From assembly GCA_031261505.1 (NCBI GenBank), contig JAISJN010000008.1:1-64000 (forward strand): DNA of 64,000 nt, in the 5' to 3' direction. This DNA is from Clostridioides sp. (GTDB lineage Bacteria > Bacillota > Clostridia > Peptostreptococcales > Peptostreptococcaceae). Below are positions 52,851 to 61,445 of this stretch, piece after piece; the first letter of the stretch is position 1; each line of letters starts with the position of its first letter. Made by a program: the position numbers and the translations under genes. The notes below the pieces were generated by a model that worked only from the letters and a program-made list of their open reading frames with translations, searched no databases and was not told the origin of the DNA.

Positions 52851-53687
52851 CTATATATTCTCTAGATGTTTTATAACTTCTTCTATTATCCAATCTGGAG
52901 TTGAAGCTCCTGCTGTAACTCCAACTATCGAGAATTCAGACAACTTTTCGTCGTCTAATTCAGCTGAGGTTTCAATGGCAAAGGTTGGTACAAACCCCTC
53001 ACATACCTTGACTAGTTTTTGAGTGTTTGAGCTATGCCTTCCTCCGATTACGACCATGCAGTCTACCTCGTTAGCTAATCTTTTAGCCGACTCCTGTCTC
53101 TCCTTCGTAGCTGAGCATATTGTGTCGTTTAAGATTATATCTACACCCATGTTTTTTAATTCCTCTGTAATTTCGTTGTACAAGCTTGAGTTTAAAGTAG
53201 TCTGAGCAACTACGCAGTAATTCTTAGACTTATCTAAGTCTAAATCTCTTAATTCTGAAATTGTATTGATTATTGTAGCTGAGTCTCCGCACCAACCATT
53301 TATACCAATTACTTCTGGATGATCCTTATCTCCAATTACAATTATCTTATAACCTCTGCTCTTGTACTCTTTTACAATATTGTGTATCTTTTTTACAAAC
53401 GGACAAGTTGTGTCGATTACATCTAAATTCTTTTGTTCCGACTCCTTGTAAACAGACTCACCAACACCGTGTGACCTTATTATCATATGTGTTCCAGTTG
53501 GAACTGACTCAAGCTCATTCACTGTGTTTAGACCCATTCCCTCGTATTTAGATACAACCTGTGTATTGTGTATCAAGGGTCCTAGGGAGTATACATTCTC
53601 TTTTTCATTTACTTCGTTCCACGCCATCTTCATCGCTCTTTTTACTCCAAAGCAAAATCCCGCATTATCAGATATTCTAACTTCCAT
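52851..53687 (-). CDS. ispH: 4-hydroxy-3-methylbut-2-enyl diphosphate reductase
   Basis: A 278-residue 4Fe-4S enzyme of the non-mevalonate isoprenoid pathway. Cluster ligands Cys12 (AGFCFGVKRA), Cys95 (DTTCPFVKK) and Cys190 (DTICSATKERQ) are present, with HxGxxxE-like segment DHPEVIGINGW. It is a stand-alone enzyme, not fused to ribosomal protein S1 domains as in some clostridia. It closes the flavoprotein-cmk-plsC-ispH run. Confidence 0.95.
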   Translation of the reverse strand: MEVRISDNAGFCFGVKRAMKMAWNEVNEKENVYSLGPLIHNTQVVSKYEGMGLNTVNELESVPTGTHMIIRSHGVGESVYKESEQKNLDVIDTTCPFVKKIHNIVKEYKSRGYKIIVIGDKDHPEVIGINGWCGDSATIINTISELRDLDLDKSKNYCVVAQTTLNSSLYNEITEELKNMGVDIILNDTICSATKERQESAKRLANEVDCMVVIGGRHSSNTQKLVKVCEGFVPTFAIETSAELDDEKLSEFSIVGVTAGASTPDWIIEEVIKHLENI

Positions 53688-53736
53688 AACATACTCCTAA
53701 CTTAAATATTTTTAATTTCGTAGACAATTTTCCAAG

Positions 53737-54333
53737 CTATTTCTTCAACTCGTAGTAATTTGTTTTTATTACCTCGAGTATATCCTGCGATATCTTCTTA
53801 TACTCGTCATTTGTCATTTTCTTTCCGAAATTCTCTGATAAATCTATCGGTTCACCGAAATAAACTGTTGTCTTACCAAAGATTCTGTAGTTTGAAACGA
53901 TTGAAGTAGGTATTACCTGTGACTTTGTCTTTACTGCAAATAAACCAAGTCCAGCCTCTGCATCTCCAAATTGATCTCCCTTGTACCTATGTCCTTCTGG
54001 AAATATACCCAAAACATAACCCTCTTTAACAGTTTTTAATATTTGTTTTATAGTGGAAACTGCTGGATTTTCTCTGTCTATAGGGATCATATTTATTTTT
54101 TTGAGTAATGACCCTAGTATTGGAACTGTGAAAAGTTCCTTTTTTGCAATCGCCGATATCTGTCTGTTGAGCATTGAAGTAGCGACAAAGACTGGGTCTA
54201 GGTTAGATTTATGGTTTGCAGCTACTACTATATTACCTTCGTCTGGGATATTTTCTGCCCCGACTACCTTTACCCTGTAAAATACTATGCAAAATACCCT
54301 ACAAAATCTAACTAAAAATTTATATAAGTTCAT
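53737..54333 (-). CDS. plsC: 1-acyl-sn-glycerol-3-phosphate acyltransferase
   Basis: A 198-residue membrane-associated acyltransferase that makes phosphatidic acid. The HX4D motif is in NHKSNLDP (near residues 38-45), and FPEGHR (near 114) and a VPTSIV segment follow. One N-terminal hydrophobic stretch anchors it. It lies between cmk and ispH, a common clostridial order. Confidence 0.9.
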   Translation of the reverse strand: MNLYKFLVRFCRVFCIVFYRVKVVGAENIPDEGNIVVAANHKSNLDPVFVATSMLNRQISAIAKKELFTVPILGSLLKKINMIPIDRENPAVSTIKQILKTVKEGYVLGIFPEGHRYKGDQFGDAEAGLGLFAVKTKSQVIPTSIVSNYRIFGKTTVYFGEPIDLSENFGKKMTNDEYKKISQDILEVIKTNYYELKK

Positions 54334-54387
54334 GATTCCTCCAATATTAATTAATTTTCGATTGCTTATGATAATATTCAGTACCGA

Positions 54388-55041
54388 TTAATTACCCTGT
54401 ATATGTGATACTACCTCACATACAACCTCATCGATGCTCTTTCCTGTCGTGTCTATTTCAACTGCATCATGAGCCCTTACCAGTGGAGCGTGTTCTCTAT
54501 TCATATCCATCTCATCCCTAGCGACTATATCATCTACTATTTTCGATAGATCGACTTCGTATCCCTTTTCCTTCATTTCCTTAAATCGCCTAAGTCCTCT
54601 CTCTTCAGGAGATGCTATCAGATAGAATTTAAACTCGGCATTTGGAAATACGATTGAGCCTATATCCCTTCCGTCTAGGATAGCTGAGGTCATCGATCCA
54701 ATCTTTCTCTGAACATCCACTAGAATTTCTCTGACTTCTCCTATTTTTGACACCTTTGATACCTTATTGCTCACATCTACTGTTCTGATTTCTTCATTTA
54801 TAATATTTCCATCCAGGTAGATGTTATTGTCTTTGAAATCTATGTCTGTATTTTTTGCTACCTGTACAACTGCTCCTTCATCTTCAATATCTACTCCGTT
54901 TTGAAGACATTTATACGTTACTGCCCTGTACATCGCACCTGTGTCAATATAGTTTATATTTAATTTCTGAGCGACTATCTTTGCTATTGTACTCTTTCCA
55001 GCACCTGCAGGCCCATCGACCGCTATTAATACATTGTCCAT
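54388..55041 (-). CDS. cmk: Cytidylate kinase
   Basis: A 217-residue kinase that phosphorylates CMP and dCMP. The P-loop GPAGAGKST, YIDTGAMYRAVTY, ILDGRDIGSIVFP and the RDEMDMNREHAPL segment are all present. ATG 55041 has GAGGT at better spacing than ATG 55047. It follows the flavoprotein gene. Confidence 0.95.
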   Translation of the reverse strand: MDNVLIAVDGPAGAGKSTIAKIVAQKLNINYIDTGAMYRAVTYKCLQNGVDIEDEGAVVQVAKNTDIDFKDNNIYLDGNIINEEIRTVDVSNKVSKVSKIGEVREILVDVQRKIGSMTSAILDGRDIGSIVFPNAEFKFYLIASPEERGLRRFKEMKEKGYEVDLSKIVDDIVARDEMDMNREHAPLVRAHDAVEIDTTGKSIDEVVCEVVSHIQGN

Positions 55042-55076
55042 AAACATACCTCGTCATCTTAATTTTTAAATGGTAG

Positions 55077-56291
55077 TTATACATTGCTTCCAGCTAGAAA
55101 TCCTGTTGAAAATGCTATTTGCAGGTTATATCCACCCGTTTCAGCATCTACATCTATCACCTCACCTGTTAGGTAAAGTCCATCTATCTTCTTTGACATC
55201 ATAGTAGATGAATCTATTTCCTTAGTCGATACCCCTCCAGATGTAACCATACCAGAATTTAAACCTGTCGTTCCATTACATGTGAGTTTCATATTCTTTA
55301 TCTCATCGACTATCTGAATTTCCTGAGCTTTTTTGAGTTCATTTGCCTTGGCTTCAGCTAGGTTTAACTTTTCTAGAATTCCCCTGACGAAGTTTTGTGG
55401 CAATATCTCCTTCAGGTTGTTTTGTATATTCTTATTAGGATTTTCTCTAATCACCGATGAAATCACATCCCTATCGACATCTGGTAGATAGTCTAAACTC
55501 AATTCTACGTTTCCGTCTAGAAGTAGTTTATTTATATATGAAGATGTGATGAGCACCGCCGGTCCAGATATCCCAAAATGGGTGAACAGCATGTCCCCCC
55601 TCTTTTCAAACTTCTTCTTTTTGATCTTCCACGAGATTGCTACGTCCTTCATCGAGATTCCCTGCATCTGTTTTATCCAAGTTTCATCGATTGTGAGCGG
55701 AACCAATGCGGGTTTTTGATCAACTATCGTATGTCCGTATTTAGATAAAATTCCATACATCGAACCGTCAGAACCTGTAGCCTTAAACGATTTGCCCCCA
55801 GTTGAGACTATTACCTTGTCACAGAGGAGTTTTTCTCCTGAATCGAGAATCACTCCTTTGACCTTAGATTCTTCTATTATTAAATCAACTACCTTCTTGC
55901 CCAGCATAATATGAACTTTACTTTTAACCATCAATTTATACAAGGTCTCAATTAGGTCTTCTGATCTATCGCTCCCAGTGTAGACCTTATAGTCGTTTTC
56001 CTCTTCAACGTGGTAGTCGAGACCATTTTCTACAAATAAATCTATGAGGTTTGTATTGGTAAATGTGTACAGACTACTGAATAAAAACTTCTTGTTGTTT
56101 ACAATCTTATCAAAGAAATCTTCTATATTCCTGTAATTTGTGAAATTACACCTTCCACCGCCTGTAGCCCTTAATTTCCTTCCTAGCTCGCCGTTTCTTT
56201 CGACCAGGATGACCTCGTTGTTATTTTTACCAGCGGTTATTGCAGACATCATACCGGATGCTCCTCCGCCTATTACTATTATTTTAGCCAT
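55077..56291 (-). CDS. FAD-dependent oxidoreductase (HI0933/BaiN-like)
   Basis: A 404-residue flavoprotein of the HI0933/YhiN family, the same family as BaiN. FAD motif GGGASGMMSAI near residue 8, ATGGGRCNFTN near 48, VSTGGKSFKATGSDGSMY near 165, and GEVIDVDAETGGYNLQIAFSTG at the end. The usual substrate is unknown; BaiN is proposed for bile acid reduction but most relatives sit in housekeeping clusters like this one. GGGAG precedes ATG 56291. Confidence 0.88.
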   Translation of the reverse strand: MAKIIVIGGGASGMMSAITAGKNNNEVILVERNGELGRKLRATGGGRCNFTNYRNIEDFFDKIVNNKKFLFSSLYTFTNTNLIDLFVENGLDYHVEEENDYKVYTGSDRSEDLIETLYKLMVKSKVHIMLGKKVVDLIIEESKVKGVILDSGEKLLCDKVIVSTGGKSFKATGSDGSMYGILSKYGHTIVDQKPALVPLTIDETWIKQMQGISMKDVAISWKIKKKKFEKRGDMLFTHFGISGPAVLITSSYINKLLLDGNVELSLDYLPDVDRDVISSVIRENPNKNIQNNLKEILPQNFVRGILEKLNLAEAKANELKKAQEIQIVDEIKNMKLTCNGTTGLNSGMVTSGGVSTKEIDSSTMMSKKIDGLYLTGEVIDVDAETGGYNLQIAFSTGFLAGSNV

Positions 56292-56340
56292 AACTGCTCC
56301 CAATCCATTCATTTTTATCTAAAATATATATAAAATACGC

Positions 56341-56982
56341 CTATTCGAGTGCTGAATTTAAAACTACGCTCTTTGTTTTTATATGGGTAGTATCGTTCAT
56401 CTTGATGATAACTGGACCATAGCTTTCAAATTTCACTACGTTTAATGCTGTATTGCTTTGCCTAATCCTATATATATTCTCCATACCAGAGTTTAGGAAT
56501 GAAAGCAACATAACACGAGCTGTCATCGAATGAGTCACCAAAACAATCTTTTTATTGTCGTATTTTTTATTTAGCGCATCGATGAAGGCGTCAACTCTTT
56601 CCTTTACTATATGAAGGTTCTCGCCCTCTATTATGTCAACCTTATGTGGCTCGTTTCTCCAAGTTTTAAACATATCGCCGTACTCTGCTTCTATTTCTGG
56701 GATCAATTTTCCCTCCCATACTCCAAAGCCCATCTCTCTTAGGTATTCAGTCGGAATTACTTTTTTACCGATTCTATCTCCTATTGCCTTTGCTGTCTGA
56801 ACTGCCCTTCCTAAATTGCTTGAATAAATAAAATCTATACCTTCATCCGCCAAACTTTCAGCTAAATCCTTAGCCTGAGCGACTCCGCTTTCTGTAAGGT
56901 CAGAATTTCCATGCCCCTGTGTTTTTCCCAATGTATTCCACACTGTCTGTCCATGTCTTATAATATAATACGTATTACCCAT
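56341..56982 (-). CDS. Histidine phosphatase (phosphoglycerate mutase-like)
   Basis: A 213-residue protein of the branch-1 histidine phosphatase family. The catalytic RHG is in YIIRHGQTVWN (near 9), followed by GHGNSDLTESG; the second His is in LVTHSMTARVM (near 149). It is close to PhoE/GpmB-type broad phosphatases; substrate unknown. Confidence 0.88.
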   Translation of the reverse strand: MGNTYYIIRHGQTVWNTLGKTQGHGNSDLTESGVAQAKDLAESLADEGIDFIYSSNLGRAVQTAKAIGDRIGKKVIPTEYLREMGFGVWEGKLIPEIEAEYGDMFKTWRNEPHKVDIIEGENLHIVKERVDAFIDALNKKYDNKKIVLVTHSMTARVMLLSFLNSGMENIYRIRQSNTALNVVKFESYGPVIIKMNDTTHIKTKSVVLNSALE

Positions 56983-57018
56983 TCTTTTCCTCCATCTCTA
57001 TTAATATTAATTAAATTA

Positions 57019-57108
57019 TTATTCAATGATTTCAGCTTGGATGCTCCCCACTGAAATGAGAATTATCACGCTACCTATAGAGGTGGTGTGATATCTTTCT
57101 CAAGTTAT
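57019..57108 (+). repeat. Dispersed repeat, near-complete copy
   Basis: ATTATTCAATGATTTCAGCTTGG, CCCCACTGAAATGAGAATTATC, core CTACCTATAGAGGTGG, right end TTTCTCAAGTTATT. It lies between the phosphatase and the MBL gene. Confidence 0.75.
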
Positions 57109-57147
57109 TTACCTCAACGTATTATTATATCATATTTGCGATTCTTT

Positions 57148-58050
57148 TCATATGTTCGTTTGTTTCTTTGATATTAGCATCTTCCCCTCTTCAAATACAT
57201 ACTCAACCCTGTCGTTGTCGTATAAATATGTGATGTAAGACCTAATAGTGCTTCCTAGCAGTACGTATTGGTTTGCATCGAGTACTACAGAGTATATCTT
57301 GCAAATCCACTCTAAGACCTCATCTACAGTCTTAGGTACCATGCAGATTTTTTCAATGTTTTCCATTATCTCGTCAATCTTGTTTCTATTCACCGCAATG
57401 AGATCGTGTATATCCTCCATATGTACAGAATGGCTAGGAACATAAAATGAGGCTGTGAGTTTATCTAGTTTATCCAAGGTTTTAAACTGCTCTTCTATAT
57501 TGTATAGAAAGAAGAGATGGTATTTTTCTATTATATTCTGTGGCATTAGGCTATCTCCAATAAATAATACATCATCTGGAGTTCTTATTCCTATCATTTC
57601 AAAGAAATGTCCCGGAAGAGATATGGACTCAAGACCTGTGTCGAGAATTTCACCGTCTGAATCTATTGTATAGTCCACCGTACTTTCTTTTGCGAGTAGG
57701 AACTTGTTTCTAAGCGCCTTGCTGGGATTTCCTCCGTACAGAAAAGATGATTCTAGCAGCGGGTATTCTACAAAATAGGATTCTAGCTTAGTAGTCGCAA
57801 CCTTACAGCCTGTCTGTCCCTTCATATACGCATTACCACCTATATGGTCTGCATTTGAATGAGTGTTTATAATTAGCCTTACATTTATATTGTTTGCTTC
57901 TAATAATCTGAGGATTTTTCTGGAGTTGTCCTTATTGTTTCCACTGTCTATCAGCACTGCATCCTGTCCGTCTAAATACACTCCTACTATCGTCGGAAGA
58001 GGTATATAATATGTGTTTCCTTTTATATTTATTAAATTTAAATCCGCCAT
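57148..58050 (-). CDS. MBL-fold metallo-hydrolase
   Basis: A 300-residue beta-lactamase-fold enzyme. The metal motif reads T-H-S-N-A-D-H (INTHSNADHIGGN), with Asn replacing the second His of HxHxDH as in a known subgroup; further ligands are in LPGHFFEMIG, IGDSLMP and VPSHSVHM. The C-terminal 90 residues are helical. AGGAG precedes ATG 58050; GTG 58059 is unlikely. Substrate unknown. Confidence 0.8.
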   Translation of the reverse strand: MADLNLINIKGNTYYIPLPTIVGVYLDGQDAVLIDSGNNKDNSRKILRLLEANNINVRLIINTHSNADHIGGNAYMKGQTGCKVATTKLESYFVEYPLLESSFLYGGNPSKALRNKFLLAKESTVDYTIDSDGEILDTGLESISLPGHFFEMIGIRTPDDVLFIGDSLMPQNIIEKYHLFFLYNIEEQFKTLDKLDKLTASFYVPSHSVHMEDIHDLIAVNRNKIDEIMENIEKICMVPKTVDEVLEWICKIYSVVLDANQYVLLGSTIRSYITYLYDNDRVEYVFEEGKMLISKKQTNI

Positions 58051-58121
58051 AGATTTCACTCCTGTCTATATTTTTTAATTCATTAATTATACATTAATTT
58101 CATCCGATAAACTAGTGAATT

Positions 58122-58201
58122 AAATGATTATTCAACGATTTCAGTTTAAAACGCAATTCAAGACTGAAATGAGAGCAATCAAGATAGAATTTTCTCAATT
58201 T
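58122..58201 (+). repeat. Dispersed repeat, diverged copy
   Basis: AATGATTATTCAACGATTTCAG, then GACTGAAATGAGAGCAATC and TTTTCTCAATTTAC. The left half is well kept; the core hairpin is lost. Confidence 0.6.
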
Positions 58202-58254
58202 ACAAACGAGCATACAATAATACAGAAAATTACAACATTAGTTATTTATCAAAA

Positions 58255-58283
58255 TTATATGCCTTAAATCGCTCTATTATAAT
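58255..58283 (+). promoter_or_regulatory. Promoter of the YitT gene
   Basis: TTATAT (58255-58260), 17-base spacer, TATAAT (58278-58283). The -35 is weak. Confidence 0.5.
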
Positions 58284-58310
58284 ATAATGGTAGATGAAGG
58301 AGTTGGTTTT

Positions 58311-59168
58311 ATGGAAAAAGACAAATTAACCTTTATGGAATTTTTAATCCTGATAGCTGGATGCTTCTTTATGGCAATAGCATTAAATCTATTTTATAAT
58401 CCGCATACACTTGCACCAGGTGGTATAACAGGTTTGGCAGTAGTCCTCTACAGCATAGTACCTATACCGCTTTGGCTTGTCAACTTCGTTTTAAATGTAC
58501 CTTTATTTATACTTGCGTTTAAGATTTTAAGTAGAAAAGACTGTGTAAAGACAGTTCTCGGAATAATACTGCTCTCAGTGATGCTAAAAGCAACTGAATC
58601 GCTAGCGATGTTAGATGTTACAAACGACATAATTTTAGCTATCATATCAGGATCGATCCTAATGGGACTTGGTCAAGGACTTATATTTAGAATTAACGGT
58701 TCTACGGGTGGTACAGACTTAATTGCTCTATTAGTACACCAGTACAAACCTCATATAAGTCTAGCCTTACTTATGGGTATTTTCGATGCGATAGTAGTAG
58801 TTCTATCTGGTGTAGTTACCGGAAAAATTGAAGTCGCACTCTACTCTACCCTGGCGCTGTATATAATGGTCAAGATGAGCGACCTTATAATCGAAGGATT
58901 TGATTATTCTAAGTCTCTGATGATAATTTCTGAAAAAACAGAGGATATCACAAAGATAATAATAGATGATTTCGAAAGGGGAGCAACTATTCTGAATGCA
59001 AACGGTGCCTATACAGGCGAGAGCAAGCCAGTTATCTTGGTGGTAGTCGCTAAGAAGGAAGTTGTAAAACTTAAGAAGTATATAAAGGAAATAGATCCAA
59101 ATGCCTTTATTATCGTAACCAATATACACGAAGCTATTGGAGACGGGTTTAGGTCAATGGATATTTAA
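58311..59168 (+). CDS. YitT-family membrane protein
   Basis: A 285-residue protein with five membrane helices (residues 5-190) and a C-terminal cytosolic DUF2179 domain (200-285, FERGATILNANGAYTGE). The membrane part holds NPHTLAPGGITGLA and RINGSTGGTDL, both family hallmarks. Its function is unknown, possibly transport or nutrient sensing. GGAG at 58299-58302 fits ATG 58311 better than ATG 58287. Confidence 0.88.
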   Translation: MEKDKLTFMEFLILIAGCFFMAIALNLFYNPHTLAPGGITGLAVVLYSIVPIPLWLVNFVLNVPLFILAFKILSRKDCVKTVLGIILLSVMLKATESLAMLDVTNDIILAIISGSILMGLGQGLIFRINGSTGGTDLIALLVHQYKPHISLALLMGIFDAIVVVLSGVVTGKIEVALYSTLALYIMVKMSDLIIEGFDYSKSLMIISEKTEDITKIIIDDFERGATILNANGAYTGESKPVILVVVAKKEVVKLKKYIKEIDPNAFIIVTNIHEAIGDGFRSMDI

Positions 59169-59245
59169 AGAAAAAGAGAATGATGTGAGGTTTGTAAATG
59201 ATATGCAATAGACGTTCAAATTTACAGAAAAAACTTCACATTCTC

Positions 59246-59288
59246 AAAAAAAGATATCACCAGTATTTATATTGGTGATATCTTTTTT
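59246..59288. terminator. Bidirectional terminator
   Basis: Perfect 15-base arms (AAAAAAGATATCACC at 59247-59261 and its complement at 59274-59288), between convergent yitT-like and trxB genes. An imperfect second hairpin (59178-59245) precedes it. Confidence 0.9.
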
Positions 59289-59346
59289 GCTGCTTAATTC
59301 AATATATAATAATTAATTTTAGGATCGGCAATTTGTGATTTTTAAA

Positions 59347-60267
59347 TTAATATTGCACTACATTTTGGTTTACGTAGTTGACAGCCTGAACAGAAGCCAC
59401 TGCACCGTCTGAGGCTGCTGTTATAATCTGCCTTAAGAACTTAGTCCTACAATCACCTGCAACGTAGACGCCTTCTACATTTGTCTTGCAGCTGTCATCT
59501 GAAATTATATAACCATGCTTGTCAAGATCTATAACGTCCCCAAACATTCCGTTGTTTGGAATCAAGCCTATAGCTACAAATACCCCTTTTACATTTATGC
59601 TCTTAGTCGAACCGTCTATCTGGCTCTTTACTATTATCTCTTTGACATTTGTATCTCCTGCTATTTCTTCAACGACGCTGTTTGATATGATTTCAATATT
59701 TTCTCTAGCTATAACTGCGTCTTGTAAAACCTTTTGACCGGTGAAGTGGTCTCCCCTGTGTATTAAGTACACCTTACTCGATGTATTCGATAGGTCCAAG
59801 GCATCTTCTAGAGCTGTGTTTCCACCGCCTACTATCGCTACGTCCTGTCCCTTGAAGAATGCTCCATCACAGGTTGCACAATAAGTTACGCCCTTCATTG
59901 TGAATTCTTGTTCACCCTTTACACCTAGTTTTCTTCTTTCTACGCCATTGGCAATTATAACTGTTCTAGTTTCTACATCGCCTGAAGAAGTTTTCACTAT
60001 TTTATGGTCGCCTCTGTCTTCGATTCCAAGGACTTCATCAAATTCCATCTTCACTCCCTGCGATACGGTCTGTGTATATATATTATTTGCAAATTCAAAT
60101 CCAGATACCTTCTGTACGGATGGATAATTCTCAACTTCCGGTGTACTTGTCACCTGTCCACCGTATACATTTTTTTCGTAGACCGATACGTCTAATCCAG
60201 CCCTCACTGCGTAGAGTCCTGCCGTCAATCCAGCAGGTCCAGCTCCTATAACTATTAAATCCTTCAT
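59347..60267 (-). CDS. trxB: Thioredoxin reductase
   Basis: A 306-residue FAD/NADPH disulfide reductase. FAD motif GAGPAGLTAGLYA, redox pair CATC (TYCATCDGAFF near 134), NADPH motif GGGNTALEDA and the C-terminal GDCRTKFLRQI are seen. AGGAGG precedes ATG 60267; the frame extends upstream without a ribosome site. No thioredoxin gene is adjacent. Confidence 0.93.
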   Translation of the reverse strand: MKDLIVIGAGPAGLTAGLYAVRAGLDVSVYEKNVYGGQVTSTPEVENYPSVQKVSGFEFANNIYTQTVSQGVKMEFDEVLGIEDRGDHKIVKTSSGDVETRTVIIANGVERRKLGVKGEQEFTMKGVTYCATCDGAFFKGQDVAIVGGGNTALEDALDLSNTSSKVYLIHRGDHFTGQKVLQDAVIARENIEIISNSVVEEIAGDTNVKEIIVKSQIDGSTKSINVKGVFVAIGLIPNNGMFGDVIDLDKHGYIISDDSCKTNVEGVYVAGDCRTKFLRQIITAASDGAVASVQAVNYVNQNVVQY

Positions 60268-60360
60268 GTTTTTCCTCCTATACAACGGCTTTGTATTTCT
60301 TATACTTGTATTATTCCCATTTAACAGCAAACCTAAACAAAATTGCCTCCAAGAGTTTAA

Positions 60361-60421
60361 ATATAACTTGAGACAAATGCCAGACACCTATAGATATAGG
60401 GGACATTTATTTCAAGTTATA
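60361..60421. repeat. Palindromic variant of the dispersed repeat
   Basis: The element reads TATAACTTGAGACAAATG at one side and CATTTATTTCAAGTTATA at the other around ACACCTATAGATATAGGGG. Thus both ends are right ends of the family, giving a near-perfect 60-base palindrome. Confidence 0.7.
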
Positions 60422-60432
60422 TCACCAACATT

Positions 60433-60474
60433 ATAAGATTGGTGCTGCTCAAGATAAGATTGGTGCTGCTCAAG
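60433..60474 (+). repeat. Tandem 21-bp repeat
   Basis: Two identical direct copies of a 21-base unit (ATAAGATTGGTGCTGCTCAAG less one base named here) at 60433-60453 and 60454-60474. Confidence 0.8.
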
Positions 60475-60514
60475 TAGATTATAAGTTTGACGATTAGACT
60501 AGATATATACAAAC

Positions 60515-60559
60515 GCAAAAACGAGAATGAGCCTCCATAATATGAAAAACCATCCTCGT
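60515..60559 (-). terminator. Terminator of the small membrane-protein gene
   Basis: ACGAGGATG (60559-60551) pairs with CATTCTCGT (60529-60521) with one mismatch, followed on the - strand by TTTTTG. Confidence 0.6.
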
Positions 60560-60578
60560 ATTCGCTCTATGTGAATAT

Positions 60579-60689
60579 TTAATTTTCGTTTGATAAATTT
60601 TCAACAGCTAATGTGTCCGACAATGCTGACACTATTGATAAGCCATAAATCAATGCCATTAATATCAATGATATGAATAATATACCCAT
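60579..60689 (-). CDS. Small single-span membrane protein (36 residues)
   Basis: MGILFISLILMALIYG begins a hydrophobic segment of about 20 residues, followed by a short polar tail (VENLSNEN). A strong GGGAGGTG lies five bases before the ATG and a terminator follows the stop, so this is likely a real gene missed by length cut-offs. The function is unknown. It lies between trxB and the flavin reductase gene on the same strand. Confidence 0.6.
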   Translation of the reverse strand: MGILFISLILMALIYGLSIVSALSDTLAVENLSNEN

Positions 60690-60875
60690 ATTACACCTCC
60701 CGTTTTTATCTTTAGTAATTTGTTTATTAGTTTTTGGTCGGTTATTTCTTGCTACAATCCACTGATGTCATGAGATTCAACCCCACAATACACACCTATG
60801 GCTATTTCCCTCTTCAAATTCATTATACAACTATAGCAATTTTTATTCTAGTTAAAATTTTGTTACAATTATGTT

Positions 60876-61388
60876 CTAGTCTTCTTTTACAAGTATATCC
60901 TTTATCTCAACGACGTAGACATCGTGATAATCTTTCGACGGATACCATTTTGAATCTATCTCATTATCTATAAAGCAGTTCGGATCCATAGACTGTCTGT
61001 ATAATTTTTTACAGATTATAGTTAGGTTAGCCTCTTCAAAATAAGGCGTATCTCCTTCATGTGCTACTGTGAATCCAGTGTTTGGAACTTTTTCTTCGTC
61101 CCGTCCAGATACCTTGCCACAATAATTAAGCTTTTCTCTGTATTTTTCGTCGTAAAACGAAAGTGAAAGAGTGTCGGAATTATCTACGAATGTCTTTGTG
61201 TAGCGTTGAGGTCTTATGAAGACAAATGCTACATTCTTACCCCATAGGAAGCCCACTCCTCCCCAAGATGCAGTCATGGTATTTACTTTTCCGTCTTTTT
61301 CTGCTGTTACCAGCATCCATTCCTTACTTATCATATCAAAAGGACTTCTTGGAATCTCATTTGGATTTATTTTTTTAACTTTACTCAT
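60876..61388 (-). CDS. Flavin reductase-like protein (flavoredoxin family)
   Basis: A 170-residue FMN-binding split-barrel protein. The family pattern is in NTMTASWGGVGFLWGKNVA and FVDNSDTLSLSFYDEKYRE. Members reduce flavins or act as electron carriers in anaerobes. It is separate from trxB by a small gene and its terminator. Substrate unknown. Confidence 0.85.
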   Translation of the reverse strand: MSKVKKINPNEIPRSPFDMISKEWMLVTAEKDGKVNTMTASWGGVGFLWGKNVAFVFIRPQRYTKTFVDNSDTLSLSFYDEKYREKLNYCGKVSGRDEEKVPNTGFTVAHEGDTPYFEEANLTIICKKLYRQSMDPNCFIDNEIDSKWYPSKDYHDVYVVEIKDILVKED

Positions 61389-61445
61389 AATTATTCCCCC
61401 TTGTTTTAATTTGCATTACTTAAATATATGAAGTTTGCGATGGCA

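Noticed and set aside
23937-58201. Dispersed repeats as a CRISPR array
   Set aside because: The copies are tens of kilobases apart, diverged, in both orientations and lack regular spacers.
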